Assembly (NCBI RefSeq): GCF_030373265.1
Contig: NZ_JAUCZC010000012.1
Location: forward strand, 48,642-112,641
Reading direction: 5' to 3'
Length of the DNA stretch: 64,000 bases
From: Blastomonas sp.
Lineage (GTDB): Bacteria; Pseudomonadota; Alphaproteobacteria; Sphingomonadales; Sphingomonadaceae
A program made the translations under genes and the position numbers. Of this stretch, positions 17,324 to 25,162 are shown in pieces. Positions within the stretch are counted from its first letter, which is position 1, and each line of letters opens with the position of its first letter. The notes under the pieces are model-generated. The model saw only the letters and a program-made list of their open reading frames with translations, had not been told where the DNA came from and did no database searches.

Positions 17324-17995
17324 GTCAGCACCTTTTTAGACCACCGGCGATTCCGCAGCCCACGCCCTGCTGACAGCAGGAATTGCAGGCCGGGTTCGCG
17401 CAGATTGGCATCAGCTATGACGAAAAAGGGTGAACATAGCGTTAGTGCTTCATGGTGCAGACGTTTTTACATCCATGGTGTGATCGGCCGCACGCTGGCG
17501 GGTTGCGCGCCTGGCGGTTGCCGAAGCGCGATCCATGCGCTTCGCTCAAGCACGGCAGACGCGCATCGCCCGCGCGACTGCCCGCCCCGCTCCCCTGCGA
17601 AGGCAGGGGCCCATCTCCAGACCGTTGAGCCAAACGCAAGCCAACTGAGCGAACCGACAACCACCCCCGCTCAGCCTGAGCCTGTCGAAGGCCCCGCGAA
17701 ACCGCTCCGTCACCATCCCCGTCATTCCCGCGAACGCGGGAATCCCGCTTGTTCTCCACCCATCGTAATCAAAGCGGGACCCCCGCGTGCGCGGGGACGA
17801 CGTGTGCCTTGGACGAACCTTAGCGCGGGGCCTTCGACAGGCTCAGGCTGAGCGGAGGGGGTGGAGTTACTGTAGCACTCTGGAAAAAACGCTGTCTTGC
17901 GGCAAACGACCCTGCCTTCGCCATTCGGCCCATCCCGTCATCCCGGGCTTGATCCGGGGTGACGGTAACAGGCAGGTCAGGAATGCAATACCAGC
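17324..17995. repeat. 672-bp noncoding spacer with nested palindromic repeats
   Basis: No convincing gene is present. Next to the operon start is a perfect palindrome (17366-17380, CCTGCTG-A-CAGCAGG). A lone arm of the fmt-type repeat lies at about 17583-17613. A perfect 30-bp inverted repeat (arms 17669-17698 and 17824-17853, beginning GCTCAGCCTGAGCCTGTCGA) encloses a second palindromic element at 17721-17801 (GTCATTCCCGCG ... GCGGGGACGAC). The leader and promoter of the XrtA operon must lie in the left part, but I could not pick out confident -35 and -10 boxes. Confidence 0.8.
17366..17380. promoter_or_regulatory. Palindrome upstream of the XrtA operon
   Basis: CCTGCTG and CAGCAGG flank a single central A, 43 bp upstream of the first ATG of the operon. 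It could be a dimeric regulator's operator or a small 5' leader hairpin. The assignment rests only on symmetry and position. Confidence 0.35.
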
Positions 17996-19408
17996 CTACC
18001 CCCGCCGCCGCGCCAGAAACCGCGCCCAGCCGCGCGACCATTTGTTGAACACCTTGCCCTCATCCGACGCGAACGCCGCCGCCTTGATGTGCTCGGATCG
18101 GTTGGGATAGGGCACGATCAGGCTGGCGACGCCGAAGGTCGAGGATTTGCCCGCGATCATCATCGCGATCGGCAGGATCAGGTCGCCCGCGCCGCGGCCG
18201 ACGACGGTGCCGCCGATGACCTTGCTGCCCTTCTTGACCAGTTTGACGAAGCCGGTGACCTCGCGCTCGGTGACCGCGCGGTCGTTGTGGTCGAAGTCCT
18301 CGCGCCACACGGTGATCGTGTCGCCGTGCACCTTGCGCGCCTCGTCCTCGGTCATGCCGACCTGCGCGAGTTCGGGGTCGGTATAGGTGACCCAGGGGAG
18401 CGCGGCATAGTTCGCCTTGGTCGGCACCCCCAGGCTGATCTCGAGCGCGACATTGCCGCCCTCATAGCCGCTGACATGGGTAAAGCGCGGGCCCTCGCGG
18501 CAGTCACCGATGGCATAGATATGCTTCGCGCTGGTCCGCCGCCGCGCATCGACCAGGATGCCCTTCTTGTCGTACTTCACGCCTGCAACCTCGAGCCCCA
18601 GCCCGTCGAAGTTGACTTCGCGCCCGGTGGCGATCAGCAGGTGCGTGCCGGTGATCGTGCGCCCGTCCTTGAGCGTCAGCACAAGGCCATCGGCGGTCTT
18701 TGCCACCGCATCGGCCTCGGCCTCAACGATCAGCTCGATCCCCTCGCCGGTCAGCCGGTCGATCACGATTTTGGCGGCGTCACTGTCATCCTTGGGGAAC
18801 GGACGCCCCTTGCTGGCGACCACGACCTCCGAGCCCAGCCGCCGGAACGCCTGTGCCATCTCCATGCCGATCGGCCCGCCGCCCAGCACGATCAGCCGCC
18901 TGGGCAGCTCGGTCAGGTCCCAGACGTTGTGGTTGGTGAGGTAGGGAACCTGCTCCAGCCCCTTGATCGGCGGGACGTATGCGCGGCTGCCCACCGCGAT
19001 CACGATGCGCGGCGCGGTGTAGGTGGTGCCGTTCACCACAACGCTCTTGGGCCCGGTGAAGGTCGCGTCGCCGCGCACAACCTCGACCCCCATGCCTTCG
19101 AAGCGTTCGACGCTGTCGTGCGGCTCGATCGTGGTGATCGCCTGATGCACCGCTGCGTGCACCGCGCGGAAGTCGACTTCGGGTTCTACAGAAGCCATGC
19201 CGAACTCGGCGGCATTGCGCATGTCGTGCGCGCGGTGCGCGGCGGAAATCAGCGCCTTGCTGGGCACGCAGCCGGTGTTGAGGCAATCGCCCCCCATCGC
19301 CGCGCGCTCGATCAATACCGGCTTCAGCCCGAACATCGCGAGCCCGCCCGAGCAGACCAGCCCGGCAGACCCTGCCCCGATGACGATCACGTCGTGCGAA
19401 TATTTCAT
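17996..19408 (-). CDS. MerA/Lpd-like FAD-dependent disulfide oxidoreductase
   Basis: A 470-residue class I pyridine-nucleotide disulfide oxidoreductase. The FAD-binding motif is VIGAGSAGLVCSG, the redox disulfide is Cys42/Cys47 in GGDCLNTGCVPSK, and the NAD(P)-binding motif is LGGGPIGMEMAQAF. A second FAD motif is IYAIGDCREGPRF. At the C-terminus the segment that normally supplies the His-Glu base (HPTxxE) reads VPYPNRSE, so the usual histidine is missing while the Glu is kept. It therefore may not be a true lipoamide dehydrogenase. It is divergent from the ArsM-like gene across 85 bp. Confidence 0.85.
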   Translation of the reverse strand: MKYSHDVIVIGAGSAGLVCSGGLAMFGLKPVLIERAAMGGDCLNTGCVPSKALISAAHRAHDMRNAAEFGMASVEPEVDFRAVHAAVHQAITTIEPHDSVERFEGMGVEVVRGDATFTGPKSVVVNGTTYTAPRIVIAVGSRAYVPPIKGLEQVPYLTNHNVWDLTELPRRLIVLGGGPIGMEMAQAFRRLGSEVVVASKGRPFPKDDSDAAKIVIDRLTGEGIELIVEAEADAVAKTADGLVLTLKDGRTITGTHLLIATGREVNFDGLGLEVAGVKYDKKGILVDARRRTSAKHIYAIGDCREGPRFTHVSGYEGGNVALEISLGVPTKANYAALPWVTYTDPELAQVGMTEDEARKVHGDTITVWREDFDHNDRAVTEREVTGFVKLVKKGSKVIGGTVVGRGAGDLILPIAMMIAGKSSTFGVASLIVPYPNRSEHIKAAAFASDEGKVFNKWSRGWARFLARRRG

Positions 19409-19493
19409 AGACCCCGTTTCGGTGAAACAATCTTGCTGGTTACAGCGAATGCCAGTCGCTAGACCATGTGCGCCAGCTCAGAGGGAATCCAGC

Positions 19494-20546
19494 ATGAATC
19501 TCGAAAATTCGCGTGAATATTACGGCAAGGTGCTGTCGGAATCCGCCGATCTGCGCACCGATGCGTGTACCACCTCGGAACGCCCGCCGCTCGCGGTGAT
19601 CAAGGCGCTGGCCAATGTGCACCCCGATGTGAAGGCGCGCTATTATGGCTGCGGCCTGATCGCGCCGTCGGCGATTGCGGGCGCGCGGATCCTCGATCTG
19701 GGCTCGGGCTCGGGGCAGGACGCGTATATTCTCGCGCAGCTTGTCGGCGAGCACGGCGAGGTCGTCGGGGTCGATGCCACCCCCGAGCAGCTCGCGATCG
19801 CCAACACGCATCTCGAATGGCACCGCGAGACCTTCGGCTATGCCAAGTCGAACGTCCGCTTTGTCGAGGGCGATATCGAGAAGCTCGACGCGCTCGATCT
19901 AGAACCCGGCAGCTTCGATATCATCGTATCGAACTGCGTGATCAATCTGGTCGGCGACAAGGCCAAGGTGTTCGCCGATGCGCACCGGCTGCTCAAGCCC
20001 GGCGGCGAGATGTATTTCTCCGACGTCTATTCGAGCCGGCGGGTGCCGCTGCATCTGCTGACCGATCCGGTGCTGCACGGCGAGTGCCTGTCGGGCGCGC
20101 TGTACTGGGGCGATTTCCTCAAGCTGTCCAAGGCGGCGGGCTTTACCGACCCGCGGCTGGTCAAGGACCGTCCCTTGGGCATCGGCGATCCGCGCATCGC
20201 CGCGATGCTCGACGGCATCGATTTCTTCTCCGCCACCTACCGGCTGTTCAAGCTCGACGACCTCGAGCCCGAGTGCGAGGATTACGGCCAGGCGGTGGTG
20301 TATCTGGGCAGCGTCGAGGGCGAGGAGCGCGTGTTCACGCTCGACAAGCACCACCTGATCGAGCGCGGCCGGATCTTCCCGATCTGCGGCAACAGCTGGA
20401 AGATGCTGTCCGACACCCGCTTTGCCGAGCACTTCCAGTTCATCGGCGATTTCTCGACGCATTACGGCGTGTTCGCAGGTTGCGGCGGGGGATTGCCTTA
20501 TGCGCAAAGCACGGGCGAGGATGGCGATCTGGTGGGGTGCTGTTGA
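19494..20546 (+). CDS. arsM: ArsM-type arsenite S-adenosylmethyltransferase
   Basis: A 350-residue SAM-dependent methyltransferase. SAM motif I is LDLGSGSGQDAYILAQ with VVGVDATPEQL next. Four cysteines match the arsenic-binding set known from algal ArsM (C44, C72, C174, C224): here Cys25 in DACTT, Cys53 in YYGCGL, Cys148 in SNCVINL and Cys198 in GECLSGALYW. The spacings are 28, 95 and 50 residues against 28, 102 and 50. The C-terminal half carries PICGNSW and FAGCGGG motifs and ends in a Cys-Cys pair. The ATG at 19494 follows a good GAGGGA Shine-Dalgarno; an upstream in-frame extension is antisense to the flavoprotein. No arsR, arsC or arsB lies nearby. Confidence 0.78.
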   Translation: MNLENSREYYGKVLSESADLRTDACTTSERPPLAVIKALANVHPDVKARYYGCGLIAPSAIAGARILDLGSGSGQDAYILAQLVGEHGEVVGVDATPEQLAIANTHLEWHRETFGYAKSNVRFVEGDIEKLDALDLEPGSFDIIVSNCVINLVGDKAKVFADAHRLLKPGGEMYFSDVYSSRRVPLHLLTDPVLHGECLSGALYWGDFLKLSKAAGFTDPRLVKDRPLGIGDPRIAAMLDGIDFFSATYRLFKLDDLEPECEDYGQAVVYLGSVEGEERVFTLDKHHLIERGRIFPICGNSWKMLSDTRFAEHFQFIGDFSTHYGVFAGCGGGLPYAQSTGEDGDLVGCC

Positions 20547-20578
20547 TCTGCTGCCTTCGCGATAGGCTCCCAAGTCCC

Positions 20579-20762
20579 GCTCAGCCTGAGCCTGTCGAAG
20601 GCCCCGCGCGATGGTTCCGTATCTATCTCCGTCATTCCCGCGCACGCGGGAATCCCGCTTCTTCTACTGCGCGGAGCACAAGCGGGACCCCCGCCTTCGC
20701 GGGGGTGACGAGCAAGATGGCCGGAGCGGGTGCGCGGGGCCTTCGACAGGCTCAGTCTGAGC
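20579..20762. repeat. Nested palindromic repeat, second copy
   Basis: The outer arms at 20579-20608 and 20733-20762 are a 30-bp inverted repeat with one mismatch, of the same family as 17669-17853. They enclose an inner GTCATTCCCGCG...GGGGGTGAC element at 20631-20709, itself a nested hairpin with AAGCGGGA-type inner arms. It fills the spacer between arsM and the SDR gene. Confidence 0.88.
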
Positions 20763-20796
20763 GGACGGGGTTAGCGCTCGAAAATCCGGAGTTCAC

Positions 20797-21813
20797 ATGC
20801 ACATCTTCCTGACCGGCGCGACCGGGCTGGTCGGCGGGGCGCTGGCGGGCGCATTGCTCGATGCCGGCCACCGCGTCACCGCACTGGTGCGCGGCGAAGG
20901 GCGCGATGTGCTCGACATGGATGGGCGGAATCGGATCGGCGAGATCACGGTGCTGCAGGGCGATGTCGCGCTCCCCGGCTTCGGACTGGCCGAGCCGCCG
21001 CAGGACATGGACCTGCTGATCCACTGCGCCGCGACGGTGGACTTCTCGGCGGCAGACGCGGTGCACGAGGCGGTCAACGTCGGCGGCACCGCGCATGCCA
21101 TCACGCTGGCGCAAAGCTGGGACTACCCACTGCTCCACGTCTCGACCGCCTATGTCTGCGGCCGCGCCGATGGCCTCATAGCGGAGGCCCCCGCCCACCC
21201 CGCGGCCGACTTCACCAACGGCTACGAGGCCAGCAAGGCGCGCGCCGAAGCTTTGGTCGAGGCCGCGCGGGCGCAAGGCTTGGTCGCTGCCATCGCCCGC
21301 CCCGCGATCATCGTCGGGCGGTTGAGCGATGGCGCGATTGCACGGATCGATGGGTTTCATCACCTGTTCCGGCTGTTCGGATCGCCGCTGCTGGGTGCGG
21401 TCCCTGCCGCGCCCGATGCGGCCTTTGCCATCGTGCCGATCTGCCACGTCACCGCCGGGCTGATGGCGATGGCGCAAGACATCACCGCGTTCGATGGCCA
21501 GCGCGTGCATCTGGTCGGCGCGGCGCCCTTTGCGATGACAGACATGCTGCGGATTGTCAGCGAGTACCCGGGCACCGTGCCCGCCAGGATCGTCAGCCCT
21601 GACGCCTATGATCCGGCCACGCTCGACCGGCGCATCGCGATGGTCCATCGCCGGATCGGCCCGCAGTTCTTCGACTATTTCCTGCGCAGCCCGCGGTTTG
21701 CAGGCGATACGCTTCGCAACATCGCCGACATTCCTCCACCCGCCGTGGACAATGCGGCGTTCAGGCGGATGATCGACCACTGCATCCGGGCGGGGTTCCT
21801 GGACTGGCGTTAG
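20797..21813 (+). CDS. NAD(P)-dependent SDR-family oxidoreductase/epimerase
   Basis: A 338-residue extended short-chain dehydrogenase with the Rossmann motif TGATGLVGGALAG at the N-terminus. HCAATVDFSAAD and HVSTAYVCGR follow, and the catalytic YxxxK lies in GYEASKARAEALV. The domain order resembles the male-sterility/fatty acyl-CoA reductase-like and thioester reductase groups. The closing YFLRSPRFAGD and FRRMIDHCIRAGFLDW region is not diagnostic. The substrate is not identifiable. It stands alone between repeat-bearing spacers. Confidence 0.8.
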   Translation: MHIFLTGATGLVGGALAGALLDAGHRVTALVRGEGRDVLDMDGRNRIGEITVLQGDVALPGFGLAEPPQDMDLLIHCAATVDFSAADAVHEAVNVGGTAHAITLAQSWDYPLLHVSTAYVCGRADGLIAEAPAHPAADFTNGYEASKARAEALVEAARAQGLVAAIARPAIIVGRLSDGAIARIDGFHHLFRLFGSPLLGAVPAAPDAAFAIVPICHVTAGLMAMAQDITAFDGQRVHLVGAAPFAMTDMLRIVSEYPGTVPARIVSPDAYDPATLDRRIAMVHRRIGPQFFDYFLRSPRFAGDTLRNIADIPPPAVDNAAFRRMIDHCIRAGFLDWR

Positions 21814-21853
21814 CGCAACGTCCCTCGACTTTGCCAAATGCCGCAGTGTTTCC

Positions 21854-21933
21854 GTCACCCCCGCGAAGGCGGGGGTCCCGCTTCCGCGCCGTCGTCGGTG
21901 AAAAAGCGGGATTCCTGCGTGCGCGGGAATGAC
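21854..21933. repeat. GTCA(T/C)(T/C)CCCGCG-type palindromic element
   Basis: Outer ends GTCACCCCCGCG and GCGGGAATGAC, with inner arms TCCCGCTT and AAGCGGGA, about 80 bp in total. It occupies the spacer between the convergent SDR and crotonase genes. Confidence 0.85.
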
Positions 21934-21952
21934 GAGGAAGCTGAATCGAACC

Positions 21953-22762
21953 TCAGCTGAAGTTTGCAGGCCGTTTCTGCATGAACGCAAACACCGCTTC
22001 CATCTGGTTGGGGGTGCGGATGATCTGTTCCTGCAGCACGCTCTCCTCCATCAGGATCGCGTCGGTGTCCAGGTCCGGAGTGCGGTTGAACAGGTCCTTG
22101 GCGGCGCGCACCGCGTCGGGGTTCTTGGCCGCGATCTCGGTGGCGATGGCCATCGCGCGGGCATAAGGATCGGCCTCGACATGCGTGGCAAAGCCGATGC
22201 GGCCGGCCTCTTCGCCCGAGAATTCTCGGTTGGTGTAGGTGAGCTCGCGCAAAACGTCATCGCGCACCGTGCCGCGCCACAGCGCATAGCCACCCATATC
22301 CGGGATCAGTCCCCAGCGCATTTCCATGATCGACAGCCGCGCATCGGGGGCGATGATCCGCATGCACGCGCCCGACATGATCTGCAGGCCCCCGCCAAAG
22401 CACACGCCGTGCACCGCCGCGATCACCGGCATCGGCAGCGCGCGCCAGCCGAACGCGACCTGCTGGAACTTGTTGGCGTTGCCATAGGTCCGGTCGGTGA
22501 GCGCGGCGGGCGCCCCACCTTCTAGTCCGCCGCCCGATCCGCCGCCGGGCGCGGTAAAGCTCGCCATATCGAGCCCCGCGCAGAACGAGCGCCCCTCGCC
22601 CGACAGCACCACCGCGCGCACGCCGGGCTCATTGCCCAGCCGGTCGATCGCAGCGATGATGCCGTCGAACATCGCAGGGTCGAGCGCGTTCATCTTGTCC
22701 GCGCGGTTGAGCCGGACATCGGCGACGTGATTTGCGATGGTGATGCTGACCCGGTCGTTCAT
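21953..22762 (-). CDS. Enoyl-CoA hydratase/isomerase (crotonase family)
   Basis: A 269-residue crotonase-fold enzyme. The oxyanion-hole motifs are SGEGRSFCAGLDMASF and AVHGVCFGGGLQIMSGAC. In place of the usual acidic catalytic pair, the segment IMEMRWGLIPDMGG carries a single candidate Asp, a pattern seen in isomerases and in crotonases of unknown specificity. It is the distal gene of a two-gene unit, overlapping the HCCA-isomerase-like gene by four bases, so a joint role in aromatic or acyl-CoA breakdown is plausible. Confidence 0.87.
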   Translation of the reverse strand: MNDRVSITIANHVADVRLNRADKMNALDPAMFDGIIAAIDRLGNEPGVRAVVLSGEGRSFCAGLDMASFTAPGGGSGGGLEGGAPAALTDRTYGNANKFQQVAFGWRALPMPVIAAVHGVCFGGGLQIMSGACMRIIAPDARLSIMEMRWGLIPDMGGYALWRGTVRDDVLRELTYTNREFSGEEAGRIGFATHVEADPYARAMAIATEIAAKNPDAVRAAKDLFNRTPDLDTDAILMEESVLQEQIIRTPNQMEAVFAFMQKRPANFS

Positions 22763-23388
22763 GAAATCGTCTCTCCCTTGGCGCGGACAAGCGCCTGTTC
22801 CACCAGCGGCAACTGGTCGTTTCCGAAATACATATCGGTGCCGCGCACGAAAATCGAGGGCGAACCATAGCCGCCGCGCGCGACCAGCGAATCGGTGTTG
22901 GCGCGCAGCCGATCCTTGATGGGCTGGCTGTTGGCCGCAGCGATCAGCGCCGCCCCGTCCAGGCCGATGCCATCGGCCACCGCAGCGACTTCGGCGGGAT
23001 CATCGAGATTGCGCTGCTCGACGAAATACGCGTGGAACGCGGCCTCGGCGAAGCGTTCGAGCGCGGCCTGATCCTCCTCCAGAGCGCACGCCGCGCGCAT
23101 CGCGTGCACGCTCTTGAGCGGGTGGTGCGGCGATGGGAAGTTGAGCTCGACCCCGGTCCATTGCGCCCAGTCGCGCAGGATCTTGGCCATGTGCTTGAAC
23201 TTGGGACTGCTGCCGCTCTCGCGCGCCGCATAGACCGACGGGTTGGCCGCATTGAACACCCCTCCGACCAGGATCGGCGTCCAGCAGATCGTCGCCCCGT
23301 GCCGTGCTGCGAGCGGGCGGATGTTGTGGAACGCGAGGTAGGTCCACGGGCTGGAGAGGTCGAAGCAGAATTCGATTTGGGGGGTCAT
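22759..23388 (-). CDS. 2-hydroxychromene-2-carboxylate isomerase-like (DsbA fold)
   Basis: A 209-residue thioredoxin-fold protein of the HCCA isomerase / kappa-GST family. The start FCFDLSSPWTYLAF contains the conserved serine pair replacing the CxxC of DsbA (SSPW). Further matches are LVGGVFNAAN and GGYGSPSIFVRGTDMYFGNDQLPLVEQAL near the C-terminus. In naphthalene pathways this enzyme uses glutathione to isomerise chromene carboxylates. No other aromatic pathway gene is adjacent, so the physiological substrate is open. A GST gene follows upstream in the same direction. Confidence 0.85.
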   Translation of the reverse strand: MTPQIEFCFDLSSPWTYLAFHNIRPLAARHGATICWTPILVGGVFNAANPSVYAARESGSSPKFKHMAKILRDWAQWTGVELNFPSPHHPLKSVHAMRAACALEEDQAALERFAEAAFHAYFVEQRNLDDPAEVAAVADGIGLDGAALIAAANSQPIKDRLRANTDSLVARGGYGSPSIFVRGTDMYFGNDQLPLVEQALVRAKGETIS

Positions 23389-23465
23389 GACAACACATCT
23401 CCAAAGCCGTTCTCCGGAGAAAGCCGGAGCCCAGGAGTCAGATGAATTTTCCCATGCCTCGTCCC

Positions 23466-23544
23466 GTCATTCCCGCGAACGCGGGAATCCCGCTTGGGCG
23501 CGGCCGCTGAGCACAAGCGGGCCCCCCGCCTTCGCGGGGGTGAC
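23466..23544. repeat. GTCA(T/C)(T/C)CCCGCG-type palindromic element
   Basis: GTCATTCCCGCG at 23466 and CGCGGGGGTGAC ending at 23544 form the outer arms; TCCCGCTT and AAGCGGG form the inner ones. It lies in the 190-bp gap between the GST and isomerase genes. Confidence 0.85.
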
Positions 23545-23578
23545 GATGGGAATGAAGGTGGGCAAGAACCGCAATCGC

Positions 23579-24268
23579 TCACGTCTTGATCCCGAACAAG
23601 GTCTCGCGGGTCTTCGCGTCCGCCTGCGGGTTGCGGTTGATCGCGTCCTTCATCACGCCGAGCCCCGCTTGCAGCGCGGGCCGCGCGCGGCACAGCGCGT
23701 ACCAGCGCGCGATATTGGGATAATCCGCCAGGGTTATCTCCTGGCGCTTGTGCGTCATGATCCACGGGAAGATCGCGATGTCGGCGATGGTGTAGTCCGC
23801 CCCCGCGACATACTCCGCCTCGCCCAGCCGCCGATCGAGCACGCCGTAGAGCCGCGCAGTCTCGCGCGCGTAGCGGTCGATGGCGTAAGGCAGCTTCTCG
23901 GGCGCATAGAGCTTGAAATGGCCGTTCTGCCCGAGCATCGGCCCGAGGCCACCCATCTGCCACATCAGCCACTCGGTCACCCGCGTGCGCCCGCGCAGAT
24001 CGGTGGGCATGAACCGGCCGCTCTTCTCCGCCAGATAGAGCAGGATGGCGCCGGTTTCGAACACGCTCACCGGGTCGCCGCCGCCGGGCGGATCCTGATC
24101 GACGATCGCCGGGATGCGGTTGTTCGGGCTGATGGCCAGGAACGCCGGCGCGAACTGCTCGCCCGCGCCGATGTTCACTGGCCTGACCGTGTACGGCAGG
24201 CCGCACTCCTCGAGCATGATCGATATCTTCCACCCATTGGGCGTGGGCGCGTAATACAGGTCGATCAT
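23579..24268 (-). CDS. Glutathione S-transferase
   Basis: A 229-residue cytosolic GST. The thioredoxin-like N-terminal domain begins MIDLYYAPTPNGWKISIMLE and includes the glutathione-binding cis-proline loop NNRIPAIVD and SVFETGAILLYLAEK. The helical C-terminal domain (about residues 90-229) contains ADYTIADIAIFPWI, the N-capping box. The TPNG start resembles the YghU/YfcG-like nu class, which acts on disulfides and peroxides. The chosen ATG (24266-24268) gives the canonical N-terminus; an upstream start would add 25 atypical residues. Confidence 0.9.
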   Translation of the reverse strand: MIDLYYAPTPNGWKISIMLEECGLPYTVRPVNIGAGEQFAPAFLAISPNNRIPAIVDQDPPGGGDPVSVFETGAILLYLAEKSGRFMPTDLRGRTRVTEWLMWQMGGLGPMLGQNGHFKLYAPEKLPYAIDRYARETARLYGVLDRRLGEAEYVAGADYTIADIAIFPWIMTHKRQEITLADYPNIARWYALCRARPALQAGLGVMKDAINRNPQADAKTRETLFGIKT

Positions 24269-24351
24269 CGGTGCAGCAGCCTCTCTTGCGGATTCGGTGG
24301 TCCTTTTGTGCCCCGACCATACCGCACCGCGCCGCGCTGTCACCCCTGCGG

Positions 24352-25053
24352 TTAAGGCGCGCTGACCAACCGATACCCCTGGCGCTTGACCGTCTCGATC
24401 CTTACCGCCTCGCCGAGACCTGCGAGTTTCTGCCGCAGCTTGAAGATATGCACCTCAGGGCTGTTGGTGCCCGGGTCGAACGCGGTGCGCCAGACCTTCC
24501 TCAACAGCATGTCGCGGCTGATGGCGACGCCTGCATTCCGCGCGAGCACCAATAGCAGATCGAACTCGCGCGGCATCAACGGCACGACCGTGCCCTGCCA
24601 GCAAACCCGCCGGAGCCCGGTGTCGAAAGCAAAGCCCGCCAGATGGATGATGCCTTGCGTCGTCGCCTGCGCTCGAAGCGCGGCCTGCATGCGAGCAGCC
24701 AGTTCATAAGGCGTGATGCGTGCCGACACCGCATCATCGGCCCCAGCCAGGATCAGCCGTGCTCGAAGCTGGCAAGAGTTGGCTCCGAACACCAGAATTG
24801 GTGCCGGTCGCGATGGGGGCTGGCCAAGCAGGCTGTGCACCACGCCCCGGCTGCGCGCATCGCACAGCACCGGCATGCTCGCAGTCAGGGCACAGGATAG
24901 ATCGGTTGCCGCGGCCGCAACCCCAAAGCGTGCCAGCGCCTGCGCCAAAGATTGCAGCAAGGCGCTGTCCGGGCCGATCATCTGCCAGGTCGACGGCTGG
25001 TCGCAGCCTGCGCCCCACGGCTCTGCCAGACATGCCTCTTCACCGCGCCACAT
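24352..25053 (-). CDS. OmpR/PhoB-type winged-helix regulator with degenerate N-domain
   Basis: A 233-residue protein. Residues about 130-233 form a Trans_reg_C winged helix: LMPREFDLLLVLARNAG, SRDMLLRKVWR, SPEVHIFKLRQKL and VKRQGYRLV. The first 120 residues have the size and alternating pattern of a receiver domain, ending with AGADDAVSARITPYELAARM, but no clear acidic pocket plus phospho-acceptor Asp in the usual spacing is recognisable. It is probably an atypical, phosphorylation-independent regulator. No histidine kinase gene is adjacent. A perfect 9-bp palindrome sits 15 bp upstream of the start. Confidence 0.82.
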   Translation of the reverse strand: MWRGEEACLAEPWGAGCDQPSTWQMIGPDSALLQSLAQALARFGVAAAATDLSCALTASMPVLCDARSRGVVHSLLGQPPSRPAPILVFGANSCQLRARLILAGADDAVSARITPYELAARMQAALRAQATTQGIIHLAGFAFDTGLRRVCWQGTVVPLMPREFDLLLVLARNAGVAISRDMLLRKVWRTAFDPGTNSPEVHIFKLRQKLAGLGEAVRIETVKRQGYRLVSAP

Positions 25054-25067
25054 CGCCCCGCACCCCG

Positions 25068-25089
25068 CTGGCGCCCGGTGGGGCGCCAG
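25068..25089. promoter_or_regulatory. Palindrome upstream of the winged-helix regulator
   Basis: CTGGCGCCC and GGGCGCCAG flank a 4-bp loop, just upstream of the regulator's ATG and downstream of the aminotransferase stop. There is no U tract, so an operator, possibly for autoregulation, is at least as likely as a terminator. Confidence 0.4.
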
Positions 25090-25162
25090 CGAAGATTAAA
25101 GCGCGTTTATCGCGGTGCAGTGAGCGCAACCGGCTCCAGAATGGAGCAACCGCGCGCGAGCA

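Noticed and set aside
17583..17853. CRISPR-like array in the repeat-rich spacer
   Set aside because: The repeats are inverted pairs of different families, not regularly spaced direct repeats with unique spacers.
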